Source: Streptomyces coffeae
GTDB lineage: Bacteria; Actinomycetota; Actinomycetes; Streptomycetales; Streptomycetaceae
Direction: 5' to 3'
Assembly: GCF_016741875.1 (NCBI RefSeq)
Contig: NZ_JAERRF010000003.1
Coordinates: 186,001 to 250,000, forward strand
DNA: 64,000 nucleotides
Shown here one piece after another: positions 43,860-52,791 of the stretch (position 1 is its first letter; each line of letters opens with the position of its first letter). The notes beneath the pieces are model-generated. The model worked only from the letters and a program-made list of their open reading frames with translations. It had not been told where the DNA came from and did no database searches. The position numbers and the translations under genes are program-made.

Positions 43860-45512
43860 ATGAGCCAGCAGGGCGCACCAGGCCGGTACCAGGGACAGTC
43901 CCTGGCGAACGGCCGCTACGAACTCCGTGACCTGCTGGGCGAAGGCGGCATGGCCTCCGTGCACCTGGCCTACGACACGGTGCTGGACCGTCAGGTCGCC
44001 ATCAAGACCCTCCACACCGAGCTGGGGCGCGAGCAGTCCTTCAGGGAGCGTTTTCGCCGCGAGGCGCAGTCTGTTGCGAAGCTCACGCACACCAACATCG
44101 TCTCGGTATTCGATACGGGCGAGGACTCCATCGACGGCTCGCTGATGCCGTACATCGTCATGGAGTACGTCGAGGGCCACCCGTTGCGCTCGGTTCTGGA
44201 CGCCGATGTCCACCAATACGGCGCGATGCCGACCGAAAAGGCACTCAAAATCACCGCCGATGTCCTGGCGGCCCTGGAGATCAGCCACGAAATGGGCCTG
44301 GTCCACCGGGACATCAAGCCCGGTAACGTGATGATGACCAAGCGTAATGTGGTCAAAGTCATGGACTTCGGCATCGCCCGCGCCATGCAGTCCGGTGTGA
44401 CCTCCATGACCCAGACCGGCATGGTCGTGGGCACCCCGCAGTACCTCTCCCCCGAGCAGGCGCTCGGCCGCGGCGTGGACGCCCGCAGCGACCTGTACTC
44501 GGTCGGCATCATGCTCTTCGAGCTGCTGACCGGGCGGCTGCCCTTCGACGCGGACTCCCCGCTGGCCATCGCCTACGCGCATGTCCAGGAGGAGCCGGTC
44601 GCGCCGTCCACGATCAACCAGTCCATCCCCCCGGCGGTGGACGCGCTGGTCGCCCGCGCGCTGAAGAAGAACCCGAACGAGCGCTTCCCCACCGCCGAGG
44701 CGATGCGCGACGAGTGCTCCCGGGTCTCCCGCACCGGCCAGACCGGCGCCTCGCCGATCATCATCAGCGGTGGCCCGCCGGCCCGCAGCGGCTCCGGTGT
44801 CGGCTCGGCGGTCTTCCCGCCCGTCGACCAGCAGCAGGCCGCCACCGCGGGCCAGGGCGGTGTCCAGACGCCGTACCAGCCGCCGCAGCCCACCGGCCAG
44901 TTCGGCGCCTTCGGCCCGTCCACCCCGCCGCCCACCCAGGCGGTGGGCCAGCAGGGCTACCAGACCCCGCAGACCCCGACGGCCGCCTACACCGGCGGTC
45001 CCTCCACCCCGCCGCCGTACAACATCTCGCCCTCCCCGTCCCCGGCGCCCTCCAACGGGGGCGGCGGCGGCAGCAACAAGCGCGTGATCATCGGTTCCGC
45101 GGTCGTCGCGGCGATCGCGGTGATCGGCCTGGTCGTGGTGATCGCGCTCAGCGGGGGCGGTGGCTCGGAGGACGACGAGAGCAAGAAGCCCACCAAGAAG
45201 CCCACCGCGACCCCCGCGGGCTTCCGGATGGGCAACAAGAACATGACCATCGACCCCGAAGAATGCACGGACGCGTACGAGCACAGCGACGACAAGGGCA
45301 CCTACTCGGTGCCGGACTTCCAGAACAAGTACATCGACTCCGTCAAGAAGTGCATTCAGAAGGCGGGTTGGAAGTACCGCGTCACCACCGAGGACGAGAA
45401 CCTCTGGGGCAAGGGCACCGTCCTCAACTACACGTACCGGAACTCCGAGCCGTACGACCCGGACACGGACACCATCGAGCTGACCGTCTCCACCGGTATG
45501 CCGGACGACTGA
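43860..45512 (+). CDS. transmembrane Ser/Thr protein kinase with a PASTA-like domain
   Basis: 550 residues. The kinase domain is at about 18-285 with LGEGGMASVHLAYD, VAIKTLH, HRDIKPGNV, MDFGIARA and GTPQYLSPEQALG. A Pro/Gln/Gly-rich juxtamembrane region precedes a membrane helix (VIIGSAVVAAIAVIGLVVVI, about 407-428). The C-terminal ~65 residues (YSVPDFQNKYIDSVKKC, QKAGWKYRV) look like a single PASTA domain, suggesting sensing of peptidoglycan fragments. GGGGGATGTAGGAA is ahead of the ATG. Confidence 0.92.
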   Translation: MSQQGAPGRYQGQSLANGRYELRDLLGEGGMASVHLAYDTVLDRQVAIKTLHTELGREQSFRERFRREAQSVAKLTHTNIVSVFDTGEDSIDGSLMPYIVMEYVEGHPLRSVLDADVHQYGAMPTEKALKITADVLAALEISHEMGLVHRDIKPGNVMMTKRNVVKVMDFGIARAMQSGVTSMTQTGMVVGTPQYLSPEQALGRGVDARSDLYSVGIMLFELLTGRLPFDADSPLAIAYAHVQEEPVAPSTINQSIPPAVDALVARALKKNPNERFPTAEAMRDECSRVSRTGQTGASPIIISGGPPARSGSGVGSAVFPPVDQQQAATAGQGGVQTPYQPPQPTGQFGAFGPSTPPPTQAVGQQGYQTPQTPTAAYTGGPSTPPPYNISPSPSPAPSNGGGGGSNKRVIIGSAVVAAIAVIGLVVVIALSGGGGSEDDESKKPTKKPTATPAGFRMGNKNMTIDPEECTDAYEHSDDKGTYSVPDFQNKYIDSVKKCIQKAGWKYRVTTEDENLWGKGTVLNYTYRNSEPYDPDTDTIELTVSTGMPDD

Positions 45513-45550
45513 TCCGCACCGCCTGAGGGCCGTTCACCGGCCCGACGGCC

Positions 45551-46435
45551 TCATATCGCGGCGAAGCCGGTCCGCCAGCTCGGGTGGACCGGCTTCCAGC
45601 CCAGACGGCGGGCCAGCGCGTTGTCGGCACCCCGCTCCCAGCCCGCCCGGCCGCGCCCGGCCACCGGCGCCGGGGCGGGCGCACCCACCGCGGCGGCGAA
45701 AGCGGGCAGCCACTCCCGGGCCGCCGCCGGTTCGTCGTCCACCACATTGACCGGCCCGCTCGGCCAGCCCAGCGCGGCGACCGCTGCACGGGCGGCGTCC
45801 TCCACATGGACGAACGAGCTCACCGCGTCCCCCGCGACCACCCCGCCCACCAGTGCCGCCGCCGGATCGCCCGCTTCCCGGCCGCGCAGCACGGCCTCCA
45901 GCGGGCCACCGGGCGCATACCAGGTGCCCGGCCCGTAGAAGGTGCCGTAGCGCAGCACCACATGCGTCCCGGCCTCGGCCACGGCCTCCTCCAGGGCCCG
46001 CAGACTTCCCACCATCGAAGCCCGCCGCCCCGACGCCACCGGGTCCAGCGGGGTGCGCTCGTCCGCCGGGGCGTCCCCGGGCGCGTAGGCCCAGGAGATC
46101 GACTGGGCGACGATCCGGCGCACCCCCGCGCTCCGCGCGGCGTCGACGAGATGGCGGGTGCCCTCCCTGCGGATCCGGCCGTTCTCGGCGGTGTCGGCCT
46201 CCGCCAGGGCCGTCAGCTGGTGGACCACGGCGTCCGGGGCGGCCTCCGCGACCGCCCGGCGCACCGCCTCGGCGTCGAAGACATCGAGCCGTACGGCCTG
46301 CGCTCCCTGAGCCCGCAACCGCTCGACGCCCTCGGCGGTACGGGTGGTTCCGGTGACCTGGTGGCCCGCCTTCAGGAGCAGGGGGACCAGAAGCCGGCCG
46401 ACGGCGCCGGTGGCACCGGCGACAAAAACGCGCAT
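45551..46435 (-). CDS. NAD(P)-dependent epimerase/SDR-type oxidoreductase
   Basis: 294 residues. The Rossmann start FVAGATGAVGRLLVPLLL contains the GxxGxxG nucleotide motif of extended/atypical SDRs. HQLTALAEADTAEN, SISWAYAPGD and YGTFYGPGTWYAPGG follow. The classic YxxxK is not obvious, so it is an atypical member related to sugar-nucleotide epimerases. It converges with the kinase gene; a weak hairpin at about 45525-45552 lies between. Confidence 0.82.
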   Translation of the reverse strand: MRVFVAGATGAVGRLLVPLLLKAGHQVTGTTRTAEGVERLRAQGAQAVRLDVFDAEAVRRAVAEAAPDAVVHQLTALAEADTAENGRIRREGTRHLVDAARSAGVRRIVAQSISWAYAPGDAPADERTPLDPVASGRRASMVGSLRALEEAVAEAGTHVVLRYGTFYGPGTWYAPGGPLEAVLRGREAGDPAAALVGGVVAGDAVSSFVHVEDAARAAVAALGWPSGPVNVVDDEPAAAREWLPAFAAAVGAPAPAPVAGRGRAGWERGADNALARRLGWKPVHPSWRTGFAAI

Positions 46436-46564
46436 GGGACGGCTCTCTCCGGTAGGGGACGATCGCTGACCGTTCCCAGGTTAGAAGCCGGCCGGACCAC
46501 CGTCAGGGGCCACTGGGAGGCGCGGATCATGGGCCATTTCCCGGGGTGCGCCACCTAGGACGAC

Positions 46565-46597
46565 GGGCCGCCCCGGGCACTCGTCCCGGGACGGCCC
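46565..46597 (-). terminator. hairpin terminator after bpa
   Basis: GGGCCG and CCCGGG blocks pair with CCCGGG and CGGCCC with one mismatch and a 7-base loop, 26 bp beyond the bpa stop. Confidence 0.8.
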
Positions 46598-46622
46598 GCC
46601 ACGCGGCAGACCGCGGAAACCG

Positions 46623-47186
46623 TCAGAGATAGGGACCCGAACGGGCACCGCCGTGCGGCGGCATGCCCTCGTCCTCCTCGAGCCCTCCGACCCCCGGCGG
46701 CAGCGCCCGGCGCATCTGCTCCAGCTGGGCGCGCGCCGCCATCTGCTGGGCGAACAGCGTCGTCTGGATGCCGTGGAACAGACCCTCCAGCCAGCCGACC
46801 AACTGGGCCTGAGCGATGCGCAGTTCCGCCTCGGTGGGAACCACCTCATCCGTGAAGGGCAGCGACAGCCGCTCCAGCTCCTCGATCAGCTCGGGCGCCA
46901 GCCCGTCTTCCAGCTCCTTCACCGAACTGGAGTGGATCTCCTTGAGCCGGACCCGGCTGGCTTCGTCGAGAGGTGCCGCTCGGACTTCCTCCAGAAGCTG
47001 CTTGATCATGCTGCCGATCCGCATGACCTTCGCCGGCTGTTCGACCATGTCCGTCACGGGAACCTCGCGCGACTCGTCGTCACCACTGCCCTCACCAGGA
47101 GTGACACCGCCGAGCGCCATGCCGTCCGGACCGACGACCAGGACGTGCGGGCTCTCCTGCGATCGTTCGTTCATCGGCTGGTTCAT
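46623..47186 (-). CDS. bpa: bacterial proteasome activator (Bpa/PafE)
   Basis: 187 residues. The helical core is typical of Bpa: VVGPDGMALG, EQPAKVMRIGSMIKQLLEEV, SSVKELEDGLAPELIEELER, PTEAELRIAQAQLVGWLEGL and FHGIQTTLFAQQM. Bpa forms dodecameric rings that open the 20S proteasome without ATP, docking through its C-terminal GQYL tail. Here the tail reads GPYL, so the Gln is replaced but the Tyr-Leu end is kept. The ATG at 47186 has GGGGGT upstream. It stands alone between an SDR gene and a small membrane protein gene. Confidence 0.92.
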   Translation of the reverse strand: MNQPMNERSQESPHVLVVGPDGMALGGVTPGEGSGDDESREVPVTDMVEQPAKVMRIGSMIKQLLEEVRAAPLDEASRVRLKEIHSSSVKELEDGLAPELIEELERLSLPFTDEVVPTEAELRIAQAQLVGWLEGLFHGIQTTLFAQQMAARAQLEQMRRALPPGVGGLEEDEGMPPHGGARSGPYL

Positions 47187-47261
47187 ACCCCCATTGTTCC
47201 GTACCGGCACCCCGTGCGGGGGGCGAGGGGGCCCGTCCGCCCCGGAATCCCGGGCGGGCGC

Positions 47262-47699
47262 TCACTGACGGCGCAGCCGCAGCCCCAGGAACGCCAGCCC
47301 CAGCCCGAGTCCGGTCAGCGCCAACCCGGTGCCCAACGGCAGCACCCGCATCGCCTGGTCGCCGGGCTCGGCCGCCGTACGCCGCGTCTCGTAACGGCGC
47401 TCCGACGGCGCCAGATCCCGGGCCATCGGCGGCTCACCCGTCTCCGGGACCGTCAGCGAGGAGGGTGTCCATCGGGGCACCAGCTGCCAGGACCTGCCGC
47501 CCTCCCCTTCCTCGTTCACCCCGCCGTCGTCGTCCGGGGGCGAGGCGGTGGAGGTATCGGTCCGCCCCGGGTGGGTGCGGCCCTCCCCGGCGTGAGTACC
47601 GGCCAGCCCGCCGTCGTCGGCCCGCGCCATGGGGGCCGCCGACAGTACGGCCCCCACCAGCAGGACCGCGGCGGGAAGGGTGCGGAGCGCAGGGTTCAC
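47262..47699 (-). CDS. secreted protein with C-terminal membrane anchor
   Basis: 145 residues. It has an N-terminal signal peptide (LPAAVLLVGAVLSAAPMARA, cleaved before DDGG), a hydrophilic middle of about 85 residues, and a C-terminal hydrophobic helix with a basic tail (VLPLGTGLALTGLGLGLAFL then GLRLRRQ). No LPXTG motif is present, so it is probably an integral surface protein and not a sortase substrate. I chose the GTG at 47699, which has GGGAGAG at good spacing, over the GTG at 47708. Function is unknown. Confidence 0.72.
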   Translation of the reverse strand: MNPALRTLPAAVLLVGAVLSAAPMARADDGGLAGTHAGEGRTHPGRTDTSTASPPDDDGGVNEEGEGGRSWQLVPRWTPSSLTVPETGEPPMARDLAPSERRYETRRTAAEPGDQAMRVLPLGTGLALTGLGLGLAFLGLRLRRQ

Positions 47700-47876
47700 G
47701 GTCGTCACTCTCCCGTGCTGAACCAGTGCGTAACGGGTTCAGATTCACATAGAGCAATACACCGGGCATTCCGGGCGCCGCTGTCCGGGTTCCGCCCCCC
47801 GGGGCTCGGCGTTCCGCTCACGGGTCTCGGCGTTCCGGCCCCGGGGGCTGGGGTTCCGGCCCCGGGGGTCGGCCGC

Positions 47877-48854
47877 TCAGACCGTGAGCAGCACCTTGCC
47901 CACATGCTCGCTGGAGTCCAGCAGCCGGTGCGCCTCCGCGGCCTCCCGCATCGGAATCGTCCGGTCCACGATCGGACGGACCCGGCCACTGCCGATCAGC
48001 GGCCAGACATGCTCCCGCACCGCCGCGACAATCGCCGCCTTCTGCGCGAGCGAGCGGCCGCGCAGCCCGGTGGCCATCACCGCACAGCTCTTGGCCAGCA
48101 GGGTGGCGAGGTTCAGCTCGGCCTTCACCCCGCCCTGCAAGCCGATGATCGCCAACCGGCCGTTCACGGCGAGCGTCTCCACGTTCCGGGCGAGGTACTT
48201 GGCGCCGACGATGTCCAGGACGACGTCCGCGCCCGCGCCGTCGGTGCCCCGGCGCATCTCCTCCACGAAGTCCTGCTCGCGGTAGTTGATGAGGATGTCG
48301 GCCCCCAGCTCACCGCAGGCCGCCAGCTTCTCGGCGCTTCCCGCGGTCACCGCGACCCGGGCCCCGACCGCCTTCGCCAGCTGGATCGCCATGGTGCCGA
48401 TTCCGCTGGAGCCACCGTGCACCAACAGCGTCTCGCCGGGCCGCAGATGGGAGATCATGAAGACGTTCGACCATACGGTCGCGGTCACTTCGGGCAGCGC
48501 CGCCGCGGTGACCACGTCGATCCCCTCCGGCAACGGCAGCACCTGCCCCGAGGGAACCGCCACCTGCTCGGCATATCCGCCGCCCGCGAGCAGCGCGCAC
48601 ACCTCGTCCCCCACCGCCCAGCCGGTGACCCCCGCGCCCAGCGCGGCGATCCGGCCCGAGCACTCGAGACCGGGGTAGGGAGAGGCGCCGGGCGGCGGGG
48701 GGTAGACGCCCTGACGTTGCAGCAGATCGGCACGGTTGACGCCACTGGCCACCACATCGATGAGGACTTCCCCCTCACCGGGCACCGGATCGGGCACCTC
48801 CGTCCGGACGAGGGCTTCCGGGCCACCGGGTTCGGGAATTGTGATCGCATGCAT
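47877..48854 (-). CDS. NAD(P)H quinone oxidoreductase (zinc-free MDR family)
   Basis: 325 residues from ATG 48854 (MHAITIPEPGGPEAL). GroES-like N-domain with SGVNRADLLQRQGVYPPPPG, and a Rossmann domain with LLVHGGSSGIGTMAIQLAKA and the GLQGG loop. There is no structural or catalytic zinc Cys set. It matches the PIG3-like quinone oxidoreductase group. A GTG at 48881 overlaps the stop of the upstream channel gene (GTGA) and has GGAGGA directly before it; either start keeps the gene at the end of the mobA-moeA-channel operon. Confidence 0.88.
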   Translation of the reverse strand: MHAITIPEPGGPEALVRTEVPDPVPGEGEVLIDVVASGVNRADLLQRQGVYPPPPGASPYPGLECSGRIAALGAGVTGWAVGDEVCALLAGGGYAEQVAVPSGQVLPLPEGIDVVTAAALPEVTATVWSNVFMISHLRPGETLLVHGGSSGIGTMAIQLAKAVGARVAVTAGSAEKLAACGELGADILINYREQDFVEEMRRGTDGAGADVVLDIVGAKYLARNVETLAVNGRLAIIGLQGGVKAELNLATLLAKSCAVMATGLRGRSLAQKAAIVAAVREHVWPLIGSGRVRPIVDRTIPMREAAEAHRLLDSSEHVGKVLLTV

Positions 48855-48877
48855 GGCCGCGAGGCTACTCCGGCCGC

Positions 48878-49936
48878 TCACTCCTCCTGCGGCGTCGGCG
48901 CGCGTACGATCGTGATCAGCCGGTCGGCCGCCTGGAGCGGGCTCGCGTCCGGGTCGTCGTACGCCAGCAGCCGATGACCGCGCCGCACCGAGACCACCAG
49001 GTCATCGGTATCCCGCACCGAACGGCCCACCTCCGCCTTGACCACCGTGCGCTCCACCAGGTCGAGACCGCTGCCCTGCTGGATCAGATCCTCGATCACC
49101 GCGCCCGCGGTCGGACTCTGCACACTCATCCCCAGCAGCCGACCCGCCGCGCTCGCGCTCGTGATCACCGCGTCGGCCCCCGACTGGCGCAGCAGCGGCG
49201 CGTTCTCCTCCTCCCGCACCGCCGCCACGATGTTGGCGCGCTTGTTGAGCTGGCGGGCGGTCAGGGTGACCAGCACCGCGGTGTCGTCCCGCTGGGTCGC
49301 GATCACAAACTGACGGGCCCGCTGCGCCTCCGCCCGCAACAGCACATCGCTGCGCGTCGCGTCGCCCACCACACCCGCGAATCCCTCCGCGTTGGCCGCC
49401 TCGATCACCTTGTGGTTGGGGTCGACGACCACCACCTGGTTCTTGCGCAGCCCGGTCGCGCAGAGGGTCTGTACGGCGGACCGCCCCTTGGTCCCGAAGC
49501 CGACGACAACGGTGTGATCGCGCAACGCGGACCTCCAGCGGTTCAAGCGGTACTGCTCGCGGGTGCGTTCGGCCAGGACTTCGAGGGTGGTGCCGACCAG
49601 GATGATCAAGAAGATCACGCGGAGTGGGGTGACCAGCAGGATGTTGCTGAGCCGTGCGCTGTCGCTGTACGGGACGATGTCACCGTAGCCGGTGGTGGAC
49701 AGCGTGACGGTCGAGTAGTAGACGGCGTCCAGGAAGTCGACGCTCTCGTCGGAGTTGTCGTGGTAGCCGGTGCGGTCCGTGTAGACGATGACCACGGTCA
49801 GCACCATCACCAACAGCGCGAGCAGCACCCTGCGGACGACCTGGCGCAGCGGGCCCGCGGGGAAGTGGGGCAGACGGACGCGGTGGCTGGTGTCCTCCGG
49901 GGTACGGGCGGCCGCGTCCTGGCTGGGCAGCTTCAC
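48878..49936 (-). CDS. potassium channel with RCK (TrkA) domains
   Basis: 352 residues. It is a two-helix pore of the KcsA/MthK type: helix 1 at about 36-52, pore loop with selectivity filter TTGYGD (about 80-86), helix 2 VIFLIILVGTTLEVL. A RCK/TrkA-N domain follows (HTVVVGFGTKGRSAVQTL, VVVDPNHKVIEAANAEGF) and a TrkA-C domain. RCK domains gate the pore in response to nucleotide or Ca. The GTG at 49936 overlaps the stop of the moeA-like gene (GTGA). Confidence 0.92.
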   Translation of the reverse strand: MKLPSQDAAARTPEDTSHRVRLPHFPAGPLRQVVRRVLLALLVMVLTVVIVYTDRTGYHDNSDESVDFLDAVYYSTVTLSTTGYGDIVPYSDSARLSNILLVTPLRVIFLIILVGTTLEVLAERTREQYRLNRWRSALRDHTVVVGFGTKGRSAVQTLCATGLRKNQVVVVDPNHKVIEAANAEGFAGVVGDATRSDVLLRAEAQRARQFVIATQRDDTAVLVTLTARQLNKRANIVAAVREEENAPLLRQSGADAVITSASAAGRLLGMSVQSPTAGAVIEDLIQQGSGLDLVERTVVKAEVGRSVRDTDDLVVSVRRGHRLLAYDDPDASPLQAADRLITIVRAPTPQEE

Positions 49937-51750
49937 GCGGGGGCCTCCGGGGTGGGTATGCCGTCTTCGTCGTCATCGGATGTGCCGGGGGCCGGGTACG
50001 CGGCCGGGTTCTCAGCCGTGCTCCCGGCCGTGTTCCTGACCGTGCCGGCCGGGGGCGTGACCGGTGTGCTGCCGTACCCTCCCGACCAGGGCAGAGCCAG
50101 CACCTCGGCCTCGTCATCGCGCTCCGCACCGCCCGGCGGGATCACCGCTAGCCCGTCCGCCGCGGCGATACCGCGCAGCATCGCCGGACCGTTGAAGCGG
50201 AGCGGAAGCGCCGCCCCGCGCCGGAACGCCACGGGCACCAGCCGGGTGTCCACCGGATGCCCGTGCACGGCGGCGGCCAGCGGCATCCAGCGCGACTCGG
50301 CCGCCGGGCGCGCCCCGAGCGTGCGCAGCAGCGGCTCGGCGAGCGTCAGCAGACCGGAGACGGCGGCCAGCGGGTTGCCCGGCAGACCGACCAGATGCCG
50401 TCCGGGCGCCAGCCGTGCCAGCAGCATCGGATGCCCTGGCCGTACCCGCACCCCGTCCACCAGCAGCTTCGCGCCGAGGCGGCGCAGTGTGGGGTGCACA
50501 TGGTCCACCGGTCCGGCAGCGGTGCCGCCCGTCGTGACGACCACATCGGCGGTCGACTCCGCCACCGCCGCGTGGACCGCGTCCGCGGTGTCTGCCAGTC
50601 GGCGGGTCGCCAGCACCTCGGCGCCGAGCGCCCGCAGCCACGGGCCGATCATGGGGCCCAGCGCGTCCCGGATCCGGCCGTCCCGGGGCCGCCCCTCGGT
50701 CAGCAACTCATCGCCGAGGACGAGGACATCGACGCGGGGGCCGCGGACCGTGGCCAGCTCGTCATAGCCGGAGGCGGCGGCGAGCCCCAGCACGGCGGGG
50801 GTGATCGGCGTGCCCGCGGGCAGCAGATGATCGCCGCTGCGGCACTCCTGGCCGCGGGTCCGGATGTCCTGGCCGAGGGCGACGGGGTGGGCGGGGGCGG
50901 CGTGGAGCCAGCCGTCGCCGGTGTCGGTGCCGTATTCGGAGCGCAGGACGGCGGTGGTACCGGGCGGGATCCGGGCGCCGGTGGCGATGCGGACGGCATG
51001 GCCGTCGGGCAGTGGGGCGGGGGCCGCGTGCCCGGCGAGGATCCCGTACTCGCTCTCGCCGGGCTCACCGGGCTCACCGGGCTCACCGGGCTCCTGGAGG
51101 TGCTCGCCGAGGTGCTTGTGGCGGGGAAGCCGCCAGGGCCCGGGACCGGCGAGGGCCCAGCCGTCCATAGCGGAGGTGTCGAACGGCGGGAGGTCGGTGA
51201 GGGCGGCCAGGGGCTCGGCGAGGACATGCCCGAGCGCCTCGGCGAGCGGCCGAACGACCGTGGCGGTCATGGCGGCCGCGGCGGCACCGGCGGTGGCGCG
51301 GGCGTCGGACCAGGTGCGCGGGGTGATGGGTGGGCCGGGGTTGTCCTCCCCGTACGGGTCCTCCGGTGCAGGGGTCCCGGAGCGTCGCGTTCGGGCGCCG
51401 GTGCCCTCGGACGCGGGGTCGGCCGGAGATCGGCGCCGCGCCGCGCCCCTGGCCTGCGGCATGGGGGACCCCGACGGGTCCAGGGCCTCCGCCCCCGCAC
51501 CCCCGGCCCCGCCCGAAGCCGGGTGGCCGCGCCCCGGTGACCGGTCCCGGCGGCCGGTCCGGGTCCGCTCGCGCTCCGGGGGTGTACGTCCGCGGGCGAG
51601 GTCGAGGGCCGGGCTGGCCCAGTCCCGTTCCGCGTCGGTGTCCTCGGCCGGGGCCGCGGGCGTCTCACGCTCGTCGTTGGCCAGCGCCAGCGCCTCGTCG
51701 ACCTCGCGGTCGAGCGCCTCGTCGTCCCCCGCCCGGTCGCGCCGTGTCAT
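49933..51750 (-). CDS. moeA: MoeA-like molybdopterin molybdotransferase with long N-terminal extension
   Basis: 605 residues, about 200 more than usual MoeA. The first ~150 residues are disordered and charged. The MoeA core keeps PPFDTSAMDGWAL with the catalytic Asp, VRIATGARIPPGTTAV, LGDELL and GLPGNPLAAVSGLL. The loop normally like TGGVSxGDxD is altered to TGGTAAGPVDHV. A GEP tripeptide repeat is inserted at about 220-230 from a 9-bp DNA repeat (51058-51094). MoeA inserts molybdate into adenylylated molybdopterin. Start and end both overlap neighbours (ATGA with the mobA-like gene, GTGA with the channel). Confidence 0.85.
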   Translation of the reverse strand: MTRRDRAGDDEALDREVDEALALANDERETPAAPAEDTDAERDWASPALDLARGRTPPERERTRTGRRDRSPGRGHPASGGAGGAGAEALDPSGSPMPQARGAARRRSPADPASEGTGARTRRSGTPAPEDPYGEDNPGPPITPRTWSDARATAGAAAAAMTATVVRPLAEALGHVLAEPLAALTDLPPFDTSAMDGWALAGPGPWRLPRHKHLGEHLQEPGEPGEPGEPGESEYGILAGHAAPAPLPDGHAVRIATGARIPPGTTAVLRSEYGTDTGDGWLHAAPAHPVALGQDIRTRGQECRSGDHLLPAGTPITPAVLGLAAASGYDELATVRGPRVDVLVLGDELLTEGRPRDGRIRDALGPMIGPWLRALGAEVLATRRLADTADAVHAAVAESTADVVVTTGGTAAGPVDHVHPTLRRLGAKLLVDGVRVRPGHPMLLARLAPGRHLVGLPGNPLAAVSGLLTLAEPLLRTLGARPAAESRWMPLAAAVHGHPVDTRLVPVAFRRGAALPLRFNGPAMLRGIAAADGLAVIPPGGAERDDEAEVLALPWSGGYGSTPVTPPAGTVRNTAGSTAENPAAYPAPGTSDDDEDGIPTPEAPA

Positions 51751-52598
51751 CCCGCCGACTGCTCCGGTGTCCCGGTCTCATCGGCCCAACGGGCGGCCAG
51801 CGCCGACGCCTTGCGCATCGCGTCGGCCAGCGCCTCGGGTCCACCGCCCTGCTGGGCCGCGGCATAGCCGACGAGGAAGGTGGTCAGCGGGGCGGCGGGC
51901 CGGGCGACTCCGTGCGCGGCGTCCCGGGCCAGGTCGAGAAGGGCGGCGGTGTCGACATCGAGGTCGATCCCGAGTTCGGCCTTGACCGCGGCAATCCATT
52001 CATCCAGCACGACTCCATGCTCCCTGATCCGCGCGCGGGCCGTCGTGATGTCTTCCCAGGTGTCGCAGTCGAAGGACGCGGTGGGGTGGTGGAGGAGGCC
52101 CAAGGAGAGCTCGGAGGTGAGCAGACGGAGCGGAAGCCCGGAGAGGCCGCCGTGCTCGGCGGCGAGGAGCGCGATCTCACGGCGCAGCGGCTCGGCGCGG
52201 TAGGCGGCGACCAGGGGCTGCTCATGTCCTGCGGAGTCGGTGAGCACCGCGCCGTCACCCTCCCCCAAGCCGGTGAGCAGGGCTTTTACGGTCTCGGAGG
52301 TAAGGAAGGGCAGATCGGCGGAGAGGACGAGGACCACGGGTGCGCTGGTGTGCCGTACGCCGGCGTCCAGGGCGGCCACCGGCCCGCCGCCCGGGGGCTC
52401 CTCCCGCGCCCAGCGGACGGGCCGCGCGGTCGGCCTGCGCGGTCCGACCACAACGGTCTCCCCGGCACCCCGGCAGGCGGCCAGCACCCGGTCGAGCAGA
52501 GCCCGTCCGCCCACCCGCAAGGCGGGCTTGTCTGCCCCACCGAGCCGCCGCGCGGCGCCCCCGGCCAGGATCACAGCGTCATACGCACCTGGAGTCAC
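51747..52598 (-). CDS. mobA: MobA-like nucleotidyltransferase fused to DUF6457
   Basis: 283 residues. The N-terminal ~190 are a MobA/GlmU-type nucleotidyltransferase (VILAGGAARRLGGADKPAL, VLSADLPFLT, QPLVAAYR, SFDCDTWED). MobA attaches GMP to molybdopterin. The C-terminal ~85 residues (LDEWIAAVKAELGIDLDVD, AHGVARPAAPLTTFLVGYA) are the helical DUF6457 domain often fused to MobA in actinobacteria. GTG start. It is first in the four-gene overlapping operon mobA-moeA-channel-oxidoreductase. Confidence 0.88.
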   Translation of the reverse strand: MTPGAYDAVILAGGAARRLGGADKPALRVGGRALLDRVLAACRGAGETVVVGPRRPTARPVRWAREEPPGGGPVAALDAGVRHTSAPVVLVLSADLPFLTSETVKALLTGLGEGDGAVLTDSAGHEQPLVAAYRAEPLRREIALLAAEHGGLSGLPLRLLTSELSLGLLHHPTASFDCDTWEDITTARARIREHGVVLDEWIAAVKAELGIDLDVDTAALLDLARDAAHGVARPAAPLTTFLVGYAAAQQGGGPEALADAMRKASALAARWADETGTPEQSAG

Positions 52599-52750
52599 CC
52601 CACGAGTATCGCCCGATCAGCGCGCCCCAACCGCACCCCCACCGGCGCACCGGGGCATCTCCCGGCACACACCCACACACGCCCACACACGCCCACCGAC
52701 GCACGGGGCCCGGCCCGGAGCCCCCGGGCCCGCATCCGGCCGCGCCCCCG

Positions 52751-52780
52751 GGAGCACCCGGGAGCACCCGGGAGCACCCG
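52751..52780. repeat. three exact copies of a 10-bp unit
   Basis: GGAGCACCCG occurs three times head to tail, next to a CACACACGCC-type simple repeat (52670-52700). All of it is between the mobA-like and bkd operon 2 genes, where a terminator would be expected. Confidence 0.85.
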
Positions 52781-52791
52781 CCGCCCAGCCG

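Noticed and set aside
49933..51750. Frameshift or fusion explaining the long N-terminus of the MoeA-like protein
   Set aside because: The frame is continuous from an ATGA overlap with the upstream gene, so the extension is real coding sequence as far as can be seen.
52660..52790. Possible CRISPR-like repeats
   Set aside because: Units are 10 bp with no unique spacers; this is simple tandem repeat DNA.
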